A stretch of DNA of 64,000 nucleotides from Lethocerus indicus (lineage: Eukaryota; Arthropoda; Insecta; Hemiptera; Belostomatidae): positions 9,342,604 through 9,406,603 of the forward strand of contig JACDQD010000011.1 of NCBI GenBank assembly GCA_019843655.1. Direction: 5' to 3'. This document shows, one piece after another, positions 13,926 to 27,063 of this stretch (positions are counted from its first letter, which is position 1; each line of letters starts with the position of its first letter). The position numbers and the translations under genes were made by a program. The notes under the pieces were generated by a model. That model had not been told where the DNA came from. It saw nothing but the letters and a program-made list of their open reading frames with translations, and made no database searches.

Positions 13926-14477
13926 CCATTGAGCGGTACTCCGCTTAGCCGGTAAGGCAAAGCCGGGTTATGCCCGGTGTATAATGTCCTTTCCCCACTC
14001 CCGGCTGCGACGTGATAGGGTTACCAATAGTTTTTCCTTTTTTTTCTTCCAACCCCCCAACCCCCCCTCGCTCTCCGCACAACCCGTTTTTCACTTCCCG
14101 CCGTGAATGTCAACGATTTTACTTTTCCTTCCACAACTGAGTCGGCGTTGGGCCGATCGTCGGCATTTCAACCGGTGCCAGTTTTAACAATATTCTGAAA
14201 AATTGCAGCCGTTTTTTCCCTCTCCTCCCTCTCTTCTTCAGTTAGGTTTTAATTTAACGAGGCAATTACGACTAATCGGCATTCCCCTTCTTTAGCATGA
14301 CGGAGGGGGGTTCTGATGGGGACTGTGCCTTGAATGCCGGAATAAAAGTTAATTCATTCTCAGTTATTTTAAATGGCGTTATATAAATTCTGTCCTTACC
14401 TTTTTATCGTTTTCTTGTGATTTCCTGTATTTCATATTAATTATATGGTAATAATAGTTCGATACTGGGATATGTTA

Positions 14478-14542
14478 ATGCCACGGAATATGTTAGTATA
14501 CGCAGGTTTTATACGATTAAGAAGAAAATTATTCCGTGGCAT
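14478..14542. repeat. 13-bp perfect inverted repeat
   Basis: ATGCCACGGAATA (14478-14490) and its exact reverse complement TATTCCGTGGCAT (14530-14542) enclose 39 bp. No direct duplication flanks it, so a small transposon is not supported. Confidence 0.85.
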
Positions 14543-16266
14543 AGACACAAAAATATCATACTAAAACCTTGCACAATTTAACTAATTTTTTATATGCCTA
14601 GATTATAAATATATAAATAGATACAGACATTACTCGTTTGGTTTGGTACTTATGACCATTACAAAGTAACAGGGTACCAGGTGTTCAAATTGACGCTGCT
14701 ATAATAATTTTTTTAGTGGGATTGGGAGCAGTAAGTTTTCACTTACTAACCGCATGTTCTCGGGTTTTTAATACTGCAACGTTCCCAATTAATAAACTGT
14801 ATATACATAAGGTAAAATCCCTGTGCGACCTCGTGGAGGCGTCCACGTTGCCTACCGACGGTGGAAGAAACCTTTCAGAGGGAAAACCCCAATCCACTTG
14901 TCCAGTAATGCGACGATGACGGGTGACGTAACTCAAAATTTTATGGCGGTTTCCTATACTAACTCCTGTAGGCTGAAACTGCTAATTCCATTAGGAATCG
15001 CCGTAGCGATTACATTTGTTTTAGAGCCCTAGTTGAACGCGTTTCTTACGGATAATCGCAATAATGTCCTACCCTTCTTTGGAACCGAGGCCTGAAATGT
15101 ACTAACGCGGCGGGTGATATATGCGACTTCGCGTAACGGGGCAGTAAATTCGAAACCGGCTTTATTCTCGGCGCGAACAAGGGAAAAATCGTCGGGGGGC
15201 CATGGGCCGTTGAGCTCGGGCACTGCTACGAGGGGATTCGGAAACCCCGAATCGTCTTTCATGGGAGGGGGGGTTCGACCCGACAAAAGAAGTCAAGAAC
15301 CGCATTATCCACTAACTTCGCAGCGGAATCATAATATTCCTTTGCCAACGAATACAGCGTTTTCGGCCTCTGGTCGACTATGAAATTCTTCGGCTTTTTC
15401 ATCTTTTTTTATACAGGAGAAACTTTTTATGTCACCTTGTCGCGTGACTCGGTAGTGTCGGATTCTCCATTCGGCATAAAAGTTGATTTTGTAAATAATC
15501 AACATTTATTTGTTTGCATTAGTTAAATTTTATTCAAATTCTTCCGGGGCCTGTAATGTTCAGGCAAGGGAGGGTTCTCGTATATGCCAATATATCTCTT
15601 GATTAAGCAGAGACAAAATGGCAAATTTTAGAGCGTTTTAACTGCCTCGAAATGTAATATTACCCCCTCAGTTTTTGTTATATCCAGGTCGTAATAACGA
15701 AAGAATTTTATAAAAATTGAATTCCACCGAGTTTTACGACGCCGTCATATCCGCCGAAGAATGTTCACGGACGCTATGGAAAATTCTGTTTGGAAGTCAA
15801 TCGTGAAAGGGAACGGGGTTTCGGGTTCCTTGTTAGCAGATTGGTATCGCGTTAATGGGGCCGTTAAAGTAAAACATTATACTTCTGGAGCATCGCTCCA
15901 GGCTATTATTATTCCTCGAGGAATTGGAAAGGGGACTCTTCAATTTCATGGGTTGATAAAAATCGACTTCTTTAGGGCTCGGGCAGGAGAAGAGAATTTC
16001 TTGGCATTTTGGAGATTAAAACGTGAAAAGACAGAGAGAGAAAGGAGGGGGAGTTAGCGGTTGTGAGAGGAAGACGGGCTGTCGTCTTCTCGGCCAAACT
16101 CTTCTCGGTGAAGGTAACTGAAGTTTTACCGTTAATGATTTAGTACTTGCAGCGGATATTTTTAGTGCTAATATTAGTGCAATTGTATATAGAAGGCTGT
16201 TAATATTTAAAAATGAAAGGCGGGTAAGGTAGAAACCGAGTATTTCGTACGTGCGCAACATACAAT

Positions 16267-16283
16267 ATATATGTCTCGCTTAA

Positions 16284-16335
<52 letters not shown>

Positions 16336-16350
16336 TTATACGAGAGATAT
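16267..16350. repeat. (TA)n tract closed by a 22-bp inverted repeat
   Basis: An uninterrupted TA run (about 16285-16332) is flanked by GTCTCGCTTAACTTATAT on the left and ATATAAGTTATACGAGAGAT on the right. The flanks are reverse complements apart from three positions, so the segment can form one long hairpin or cruciform of about 84 bp. Confidence 0.8.
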
Positions 16351-17043
16351 CAAATACGATATAAAGTGAGGTAAATAACGTTTGAATTACTCCAATAGTT
16401 TCGACGTTATTCCCTTTTTTCGCTCCAGTTGACTCCTATTACGAACATTTCGGAAAATGCTCCACTATGAATTCATTACGCTTGGGCCAACGCCAAATTT
16501 CATCCTTTAAGGAAACGCCAAGCAGATTCTCGCGAGATTTTTTCCCCCCCGATTTCATTTAAATCCTCCTTTCGTTCCGTATTGGACGAAAAACGACGAT
16601 CTTTCAGCCGCCGGCCCGGTTTACGACCCTCGCGGAAAATTTGTTACGGAGCCCCGATAAATTCAATGTCCGACGGTATGAATATTCTAATTCAGAGCTT
16701 TTCGTGCCGTAAAACTGATCGAACCGAGCGCGGAATCGGCGTTCGAATTGGCGGCGTGACAGCGAAAATATTCCGACAGCCCTTCGTTTGAATTTGCAGT
16801 AAACTGCATTAACGCGCCGGTACAAATTCTTGAAAAAATAAAACCGGAATTCAGTTTATTATCCTGAAACCCGAGACGTCCCCAGCGAAATCGATACGGT
16901 ATATCGTAAAATGTGTTAAACCGTAGACAAGTTCAGTCCTTAGCACAGCCTTATAAATCTAACCTTATAACCGCTAATAGAATTTTCCCTGTTATCCCGT
17001 TTATTCCGGAAAATAATACTAGAAACGAACTATTTTCTATTGT

Positions 17044-17090
17044 TCGAAAGCTGAAGCTCTATTTCAGTTAAGCTTCAGTTAAGCTTTCGA
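17044..17090. repeat. Nested inverted and direct repeat
   Basis: TCGAAAGCT (17044-17052) is the reverse complement of AGCTTTCGA (17082-17090). Inside it GAAGCT pairs with AGCTTC, and TTCAGTTAAGCT is directly repeated, offset by about 10 bp. Confidence 0.8.
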
Positions 17091-18103
17091 CTCCTTAAAC
17101 CTGGGGAGTTTATATCTATTCTATCAATAAACCAGAGTTATTTACATGTTTATAGTAGGTCTAAGGTTTATAGACAGGAACAATTACGATCGGTTTTCTG
17201 ATTTTATTTGGATATATATATTTATAGATTATTTTAGTGTTATAGTGCAACAAATTCCACAGAAATGGTTCCACTTTTCAATGTACTCCACAACTACACT
17301 AGTGGCAACATTCCGAAACTGTTTTCATCCTTTAAAACTTCCCAACAAGGTTTACAGGTAGAAAATTATATGATATTTACGTTAATCTGTACATAATTTG
17401 TTTAATTAATATAATTGGGTAAAAATATTCGATGGGTCACACTCGCTCATCATTTCCTTTCACAGCGTCTGAATATGGCAAAGCTCCTGTTTCGTCGTTA
17501 CTAATTGGTACCAGCCAGTGGAGAGAGAAAAAACCTATTCCCGCCAGTTTTTTCTCAGTCCTTAAAACCTTGACAGCTTCAGTGCAAATCCATAGCGCGT
17601 ATTTTACCTGTATTCTCAAGTGGTAGAGTCTTTTACATGGCAACTGTAAATCGCAGCTTTCGTGCTTCCCGATTTAAAAACGTGAATACTAATCAGACAG
17701 TATTGAATTGTAATGTAAAAAGGTAACGCGTTGGAAACTAACTCTGTAGAAGATAGAATCGTTACGCGCGTTATCGTGGTAGACAGTTGACAGTTCCAAC
17801 CGGTCAAGTCACCGTTCCCCGCCCGTTTGGGTAAAATACGCCGGGAATGCGTTCCCTTGAGTTCTCGAGACGTACAATGGCTCTCCAGACAGAAAGAATC
17901 CAAAATCAAACATAATAATAGTGGCCCGCGTCCTTTAATGTCTCAATTCAAAAATTTGTCCATCCCATATGAACCGGTTTCGGTTTTTCTGAACCATCGG
18001 ACATTTTGTTAGGTACAGCGATTTTAAAATACAGTTTCGACTCAATTCACGCATGTACACTTTCAGAATAGTGTGTTTTCATGATGATATAATTGAAAAT
18101 ATC

Positions 18104-18138
18104 TTTTTAGCGTTTATTTTCCACTTCATCCAGGTATG
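18104..18138 (+). other. Weaker ratchet-like acceptor/donor pair
   Basis: TTTATTTTCCACTTCATCCAG ends at 18132 and is followed directly by GTATGG. The acceptor is reasonable; the donor is weak at its last base. No second strong donor is seen nearby. It lies between the two better candidates on the same strand. Confidence 0.25.
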
Positions 18139-20182
18139 GAAGTTACGCTGATGCCTAGAATCAAACCACCCAAGTTATTAACTCAGTTATTGTAATTGCT
18201 GCTGATCCGAAAACAGAACAGGTTCATTAAACAGCCCGGACTAAAATCTATAAAATACTCTTACGGTGCCATCCGATATAAAATAAGTAGTGGAACGAAG
18301 TCGTCATCCCTTATATGCTCTAGAAAATTAGCCAGAGTTTTTCTATTTCCTAAAAAAAATAATCCAGTCGCCTTTTTTTATTGTTCCCGACTATCTAAAA
18401 ACTTTCTGACTTTTCAGTCAGCGCCCTGGAAAACAGAACTTAGTCAATTTGCTCAATTAAAAGACTTTTTCCTTTCCAACGAACCGCCTATTTATAGTCG
18501 ACATTAAACGGATCGTGAATATTGGGCCATTTCAGCAGGACTCCTCCCTGCTTCGTTTAGATTATTCCGAGAATATCGGTTTTTTAAAAAGTATCTCATT
18601 ACTCCAATTCATTAGACTGCACTTTTATTTGATACTCTGAAACCTAGATTGAATAAAGATATCTTTTCCTGGCGTTAAAATATTTATGTTTGCCCACTAG
18701 ATAATTGTTGTTTCGCATAATAATTAATCCGCTGAAGTTGAGCCCACACGTATGGATTTATTTTTGCGCTAGTTTTCGGGTATGAAAACTGTCTGGGGCA
18801 TCGGACGGGATACGGTTTGAATAATCAATATATTTAACATTATTATATTATCTACAGTTTCATAGTTGTAGGCTCAGAACTACCCCATAGAGGCTAGTAA
18901 TCGTAAAACGTTTTATTCGTTCGGAGCACTCAAATCGATGTCTCTTTATTTCAACGCTCGTTTCATGCACAGGAATCAACTGTGGACATTTCGATATATT
19001 TATATTGTTAAATGTTAACTATATTTATCCCACTCACAAGAACGCCTACCTATTTGTTAGATGAACAGCTAGTACTATACTAATATTTTTCTTAAATAGC
19101 CAACGGTCTAATATTTCGCTTGTTATTTGCTTAAATATTATTATTGCTATCGTCTATAATTACGGCATAATTACATTGGGAGTAAAATTTACCTACAAAT
19201 AATATTCCATCCATTAATACTGTTTACTCAATTAATATTCAGATTGTATAAACTGGATTTACGAACTAATATACATTCATAGCACAACACCGGAAGCAGC
19301 CGGAAACTCGCATTTTGATCCAAGACATTTTACAAAACATCCACTTTAACCGTAATATTTACTAAGTAAATGAGATTTAATCTATAATTTAAGTATGCCC
19401 ATAATCCATTATTGCCCACAAAGAAAATAAATTTTCTCGCCTCTAATTTTAGTCTTTATTTTATCGGAAATTATTATTAATCTAGAGTAAAAATCCGATT
19501 TATTTTTATCGTATATGTAGGACTCTGTTCCCATTACATTGTTTAATGGCGCTAAATAAACAGCGGTGGAGCTACACAGTTAATAAGGTTTATGGCGCCC
19601 ATCAATGTTCCTTCACGGTCCGGGGCAATGCACCTTCACGCCGCAATCGAGAGGGGCCATTAAAAAACAATTACAGAGTAAAATCTGCGGAGAGATACAC
19701 TTTATTCCAGGCGCTATTTTGATGATTTTTAACGTCATTATAGCTAACAATTTGAATTAAAGCTGTGAACAATTGTACAAACTATGTTTCTTAATAATTA
19801 TATCTTTCATCTTTTTTTACTTGTTTTCCTGTCGGGAAATAGCAGCACCGACGCGATTTAATTAGTTCCGAGTCATTTCCCCCGCCGATTGGTCAACACA
19901 CCGATCGGATTTCCCGGGTAATAATGCCAGGTGGGGCTAAGAGTTGCCGGTTGGACCGGGAGCGCAATAAATTGTGGCCGGAGGGCGGAGTCACATCTCC
20001 TGGCCACTTTAACGCCCGGTGGTCCGGGCCCCGCTATAAAAACGGCCCTCCTAAGGGCCACCACTACGTCTTCCGCCGCCCACTCCCAGAGCTTCGAGAA
20101 CGGTAGTATACTGTTCCGAGACGACTGATATGTGCCGGTTTGAGTTTTTTGTCCTGGACTAGCGCAGTTATTTTTTTTTCAG

Positions 20183-20202
20183 AAATCGCATATATGCGAT
20201 TT
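20183..20202. repeat. 20-bp perfect palindrome
   Basis: AAATCGCATA followed immediately by its reverse complement TATGCGATTT. It sits just after a T-rich tract ending in CAG (20179-20181 region), which looks like a 3' splice acceptor. GAAATCGCA recurs about 90 bp downstream. Confidence 0.85.
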
Positions 20203-23200
20203 TTATTAGAAAGTGTCAGTAGTGTTATTATCACCGCGAGTGAATCTGGCCTAAGAGGAAAAAAACGAGTGACAGAAATCGCAAAATTGATGAAACTCGA
20301 TATGTGGCTTACGCGAATGATTGGGATTTGTAATGTAATAGCGATCTCGAGGAAGGGAATTGTACGGGACATTAAGGCTACATAAAAGGTTCTAACTGTC
20401 AAAAATGTTTTCAAATTATTCGCTAAATAAATACAAAAAAATTCTATAAAATCCCAATCTGATATGTCCACTCAAATGATTGAATAAATTCAATTATTCT
20501 TTATTTTCATATCTATCGCTTTATATTCAAATACTTGAGACATTTTGAAAAATTACTATGGTCCACTTTCCAGAATTTAATTCTGTTCACCAAGGTTTTA
20601 AATATTTGGCGTGTCCTCCCTATCCATCTTCATTGGTGGAGACCCATATCTCTGTGAGTATGACTCCCGGGACTTTCCCCTCTCCGGTAGTTGGCCTGAT
20701 TTAGTGGATCGGCGCCCCGGCTAAAAGGGGACAAAGGAGACGGCCGGAAGGCGGAAGGGGGGCTCCGATTGTCCGGTTTAGGGCCCCATCGAGGACCCCG
20801 TCTACCGGGGCCCCTATTACCCGGCTAATAGCTCACTCTCTACCGGCCCGACTCCGACCTTTAATTGCCCCGGTGTCCACCTTTTCCTCCGGCCACCGTA
20901 ACCCCCTTTAATTGTGTCCTTAGAGGAGCCGAGAATAAACACGTCACCGAAAAAACAAATAAGGGAAGTAAACACTACCCCTAGGGTAGATTTACTCCCT
21001 TGGTGACTTCCGCTATTTGTACCCAGGATCCTAGTTCGGAGAGCGTCATACTGTCTCAAAATAACATTGTTCCTTTCTTTTAATAAGTAATATCGGATAA
21101 AATTGTTCTAATGAGTTACTATTTACAATTAAAAATTATTTGACTTTTAAACTTAACTTTTTTAAAGTGAAAATCTGACTTTTAAAAATTATTTATCGAC
21201 TAGTGAAACCCTTAATACTTAACAAAATAAACGTCATTACTCTTTTTTTCCTACTTTTCAACCGTTCGTAGAAATTTTTTTCCGCCGGGGTCAAATTGCT
21301 TACTTCTGGGGCGTCACTAAAATAAAAAATAAAAAGAAATTGCAAAAGGAAACTAATTAAGGGTGCCGACGGTCCTTTTGACGGTACACTACACCTGGGG
21401 TCCACGACCCTACTAGTGTCTGCAGCTAGATTTTCTAGGGTCTATGAACTTGATGAAGGAGTAAATTACATCCCTTATTTGCACTGTCGACTAGCTGATA
21501 TTCAGCTATTGAGTTACGGTTAATAAAACAGACTGAAGCACCAGATTTTAGAATTTCCCTAATTAATGTTATATATTTATAAGATCTTATATCTATATAT
21601 ACACGTATACTATAGTTTTAAATGTCATGAAATAATGGGCCAGTGAAATAATTCCATGCTGAGTTTTTATAATCATTTCATATTATATCGATGTATGTGA
21701 ATGTGTATCGAATAAGCCAATCGACATTTTCGATTCGCCAATTGTTTCGTCAATTTATATCCGTCTCATTGCAACTATCATAGTTACGTAGAACGTTTAT
21801 AATAGCGAAACTTAACATCCTCATGTTCTTCCTACCATTGAAACTTCGTAACACTTGATTTTTATATGACTGTTGGCGAGGTGGAAATCTAACGACCGTG
21901 TAATAGTGAGCCGCATATAGCTCAATAGTATAAGAGCTAATAGTTTCTGTATCGTTTCCGGCATAAATCTGTACACCAGTTGAACCCAAGTATCGTGGGG
22001 TTTTACCGGCCGGCAGTAGGTGCCCGCGTGTGCGCCGGGTCGAAACTGGAGCTACGCCGATGTCTCTGTAATGAAGGCATACGTATTCAGCGGTCGTCAC
22101 GGCCCGGGCTCGCACACTTCACGCCATTTTATTCGCATTCCGCTCTCTTTTTTCCCGTTTCTCCTGGTGTGGGGAGGGAGAGCGTCCCCCGCTATCCAAA
22201 GGGGGAACATTGTCTGTCGCCCGTTTAATTAGAAACCGACGAATTTTATCGGCCACGCCATTACGGCGTCGTATTCTCTTTTTCATACAAGTACTGCTAC
22301 TTTGCGTGAGAGGCCAGACCAAATAGTTTACCAAATGAAATAACGGATAATAATTCTACGAGTTATATCATCAGGGACTCCTCTAGCTCTTTGGTCGTGG
22401 GATAGAATTGCGTGCAGTTTTTTTTAATATTGATTTCGAGTCGTTGCCCAATAATTTATCTTATACTCTCCGTTTTTCGTATTTTCCGTGAGGGAATTTT
22501 TCCGCAGATATGACCGCTTTTGGGGTGGTAACTAGTACAAAAATAATTAAAGGGTCGGTTTTCAACGCAAGATTGAGTCAACTCGCGTAAAATCTTATAG
22601 GAAAATAAGCCCTGTCTCAATACTTATTTTTCAATATTTATATTTCATTTCAATCGTGAATTGAACAGTACGACTGGTGGAGATTTATTGACTGAGGCGG
22701 TCGTAAAACCGGCCCGGGCGGTAGGAGCGAACGCACGTTTCAGTCATTCCCCCGAGCGGATACATTTTAATACCGCTGTCAAAAAATTAATGGTCTCACC
22801 CGATTCAATTTACACGGGGTTCAATAGGTCGAAACTGGGCGGTTGAACGAACCCCGCCTTCGCGGCGGTAGGCGTCTCATTATGCGGGAAGTGGCGGAGA
22901 GCGTCCGCGGTCCCGACGTCGGAGCTCGGAGGCGGACAGGTTGAATTATGGCCAAGAGAGTACGCGGGGCCACGGGGTATACCGGTACCCTGCTCAGGAA
23001 TCGTCTTGTCAGACCGGGCGGAAGGACAAGGAAGAATCGGAGGGACATAAACCACGCGGGGAAGAAAAGGGCAGATAGGACAGGTTGGGATGTGAAATAT
23101 CTTTTGGGGCTCCAAAAGGACTCGATAGGATCCGTATTTAATTTTCTGAACCAGACCCCGTATTTAGGTACTGATGATGGTGTCATGCCAAAACCGTTTA

Positions 23201-23261
23201 CCCAATGCACTGAATATGCGAGTTTTAACTGAGAATCATTCCTTTGATAATGACTCCATAA

Positions 23262-23313
23262 GCCGTAGTATCTTCTGTCTCCCCTCGCTGGTTTGGTCTT
23301 TTAAAAGATCGGC
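23262..23313 (+). mobile_element. Terminal fragment of the palindromic element
   Basis: GCCGTAGTAT, TTCTGTCTCCCCTCGCTGG and TTTGGTCTTTT match the outer arm (ACCGTAGATT...CTGTCTCCTCTCG...TTTGGTCTTTTGC) of the complete copy, then similarity fades inside GATCGGCCGCGC. The ribozyme region is lost or unrecognisable. Confidence 0.55.
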
Positions 23314-26300
23314 CGCGCTGAAAGTATATAAAATGTATAACGTTCTAAGAGCGTAACTCCTCATTTTTACTAACCGTGTTTTATTTTCGTTTGGAATACA
23401 CGTCATGTAGTCTGTGAGTGTTCGGAATACTGTAGTTTACTTGAGTGACTGTGCAGACAGGATGCTTCTCAGACATCCATTTTAACAGAGTGACACCAAA
23501 CAGCTACTTAATAATATAAGCAATTATATTATTAATATAAATAGTACTGACGGGGATTTATTCGGGCGGGCCTGGGGGATTCATTTCTTCCGCGTTCGAT
23601 GTGCGTATTCAATTATCTATGAATCATTTTCATTTTAAGCGTACAAAAAGGTTGCAATTTATCTTATGTCAAATTATCTCAAAACAACAGGATGTAAACT
23701 GTAAAACTGAACCTCCTGGTCGGTCCGATTCGTTCCGGAAGAGAAATTGCAGGGCGGACAGAAATAAAACAGACGCTCTTTTTGTGGACTAATTTTTTAT
23801 CCAAAAAGGCCCCAAAATAAATGTTTACGCGATTAAAAATACGCTGTGGAGGCACAGACAAATGCAGACTATTACGGTTCCGGGTTTTATGTTAAACATT
23901 GAACTTGAATTAAATTGAAATTGAATTGATAGTTTGATATAATCACCTGTTCAGACTTTGGTATTGAAATGAAACTGTGTACAGTTTGATAAGAAACCAC
24001 AAAATATTTGGCTAATTTGCCAGATATCAGGCGATTGTAGAGGATAAATGTATACAGTGATGTGTATGTAGCGACTTAGACGATAACATCGATTTAACAT
24101 GACTAGCTTGTTTGGTCGCAGTCAAACATATCCTGGTGTACTGTACTATTTCGGGTATCTATCTGTCTTTTTGTATAGTGTTCATTTCGATTCTAAAGTA
24201 CGATACACACAGGCGTATCTAAAGCCAATGATTTCAGTCATCAAACAAATGATATTCCTAAGGCAATCACCGCCCCTCACACTTGGGAATAAAATCACCG
24301 GTTTGCGTCTGGGAAGGCCCGAATCCGGCCTGTATAATGGTAGACCGTAGTAGCGCCAAATATTTCATGCTGTCCGGGGCCTACAAAATATATTGTCTTC
24401 TTTCGGGGGGGCGGCTAATCCGGGAGTGGGAGGGGGCGGGCGTGACCAACTCTTTAGAAAAGAGATTATTAACGGCCTGTTCGGACCGGACAAATAGAAC
24501 GGTTTGTTTCGTTAAGCGTTCGGAACGAAACAGAACGGTTCCTTGAGGCCGCGGCCAAATCCCGGCTCTGTATCTTTTGAGTGGAAAATGCAATTTAACC
24601 CGGGGCTGATTATTAATGGGGCATTTGTTGTAGGGTTGGGCGAGGTCAGTAAGTACAGAATTAGACCGAGTTGGATTTTATATTTATGTGTTGGAAATAG
24701 ATCACTGGACGGGCGACTTGAACCACCGAAATTACCTTTCTGAAACTATTATCAACTCATATATAAATTATACAGTGCACAATGGAACACTAGATGAATC
24801 TTTTAGGGAAATTCTGAAAAAAAAATAGTAAATGAGGCTTTAACCTATTAAAGGTCCATTTTTGCTAGATTATAGAACGCTGCATTGTCATCGAAAACAA
24901 CTATTAATTATGTATTTATTTTGTAATGTTAGTTCAGAATCAAAGCAAACCCGAAATCGGTCAACTGAGTCCAAATTCTTGGGACGCGAACCCCAATGAC
25001 GATGACGCGAGTCAATTTTAAATAGGTTCGGACATACCGGAAAACCGGTCTTCTACAGGCGGCCAGTTCCCGAAAATAGGTTCAAAAACCGAGCCGCCGA
25101 GGCCGTTAAGGACTCGAAAACCCGAAAGGCTTTCATTTAATTCCTCTTACCCGGTTAACGGTGCCTGTAATCTACTAAGTTCAGCTTGTGAAGTCCCCCG
25201 GGAAAAGAGAATATTGAGCTCTGCGCCATCTAGTATTGAAAATAAGTATCACCTTGCCCAGTGGGGATTCGACGGGATGACCCCTCGCGATGTGGCCTTA
25301 TCAACCAGTGTTAGATATTCATATTACACAGAGATTGTTGTTAGCTGCTGACATATTCACAGCATTTTTTTGCTTAATAGGACATATGATACCGAAAAAG
25401 GGTGAAAATATATTTCCACACTATTGACATTGGAATAGAAAGTAGGATAATCATGTACTACAGGTACATTTAATACAGGTACTGTATTAACAATTTGGAA
25501 CATAATCATGAAGTATGGTGCTCCCGTAATAGCGTCTGTTGGTCAAAGTTGAGAGGCCTCGAATGTCCAAAATTTCCGAATCCTGTAGGATGCAAAAAAG
25601 GGAACGTAGCCGGGTATCCAACGCCATCTGTCGCGTCCCCGGGACCAGTTGCGGGCTCGGTACCGGCCGCCGTGTGTACCGGCGACGTTTTAACATCGGA
25701 ATTCATTTATTCCCGATGTTTAAAACATAGCGCGCCCGTAACGAGCGCCTGTCGCTTGACGCCGGGAGGTAGTCGTGACCTGACTCGTGCTCGTTTTTGC
25801 TCCGGGCGCTCATTTATGCTCGCGCTAATGTCCCCCCTCCCCCTCGCTAATGGACCCCCGCCCCGCGAGAGCGCCATCCACTCGGACTATTGGCACGATT
25901 CATCATAGGACTGACGCTTTCGCGGTGCCAACCTTCCGAACGGCAATTAGCCGGTTTCTTCAAATTTACCCCACTCGAAGCGCCTGTCATATTAATTTCT
26001 TATACGGAGCTACTTATGGACACTCCGCTGCCTTGGTTAGTGAAAAAAGTTTGCCTCGTAGTCATAGCTCTTTTCCATATTTCCTATCCCCATTCGCTTA
26101 TTCCTCACATGGAATCCACACACAAGACGTTAACAATTCAACAAATTATTAAGTTACAACTGTATTTTGTATCCACCAAGCCCTCCAACTCCTACAAAAT
26201 ACTACTATTACAATTCTTCGTTGAATCGTGAAAGTTGAATTAATTTCTCTTATCATTATTACCAAATTTTGGCGCGGATTTGTAACGTAAATCGTACGTT

Positions 26301-27025
26301 ACTGTTCGAGAAAGTGAAATTTTTCGGCTAGGATGTACATCAATAGAATTTTATTTAAATTAAAATGAACCTGTATATACCAGAATAACTCTGAAAAATA
26401 TTTTCGGGTTGCACGTTTTTCTTGAATTTACCGCTCGCATTAATACACTTATGCGGTTCAAACGTGTCAAATATAAATTCGAAAGCATTTTGTGTCACCG
26501 ACCGCAGTTAAATCTGCATATAAACGAAGCCAATTTAAGCCGCAGTTCGATTCCATACGACACGAAGCTCATGCGGCGGGGACTACATTTGAATGCGGCC
26601 TGCGTGTGCGGCTGGTCACGACGGAGCCATCAGCTTCAAATTATCAGGGCGTAAATAAATATCCCTCCCGGACTAAGGAACAATGGACATTCTTTTCTAT
26701 TCTAAAACTATATTATACGCAGTTAGCAATAAAATGAAACAACTCCAACGCCAATTGTCGACCGCAGAAACGCTATTCTTTATTATTTCGCCCCCTCTTT
26801 CTTCCCCTTTGCCTTTATTCCTTTTTCTATTCATGCCACCGCCGACCGGGTCCGTTGATGTTGCGATATTAAAACCGGGGACTCTTACCGGGGTGTAGGG
26901 AGGCACCCAGGCGGTATAAAAATTTCGCAATTCTCTCCCATAGCTCGTCTCCTCGGCACCGGCGGTTAGCACACTAAAACAGATATCAATTTTATGCTGA
27001 CGTCTCGAAGGAAAAGAGAAACGGG

Positions 27026-27063
27026 ACGAGAGAGAGAGAGAGAGGAGAGGGAGAGATAGAGAG
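27026..27063. repeat. (GA)n tract
   Basis: GAGA run with single-base interruptions, inside a longer purine-rich strand (about 27008-27115), a candidate for triplex or GAGA-factor binding. Confidence 0.85.

Noticed and set aside
20064..20471. 135-codon open frame, minus strand, with hydrophobic segments
   Set aside because: Not recognised as any family; length within chance expectation. Kept only as an exon-like patch in the findings.
25495..25908. 137-codon open frame, + strand
   Set aside because: Lies in a GC-rich island where stops are rare, overlaps other frames on both strands, and shows no recognisable domain. One or two such frames are expected by chance in 64 kb.
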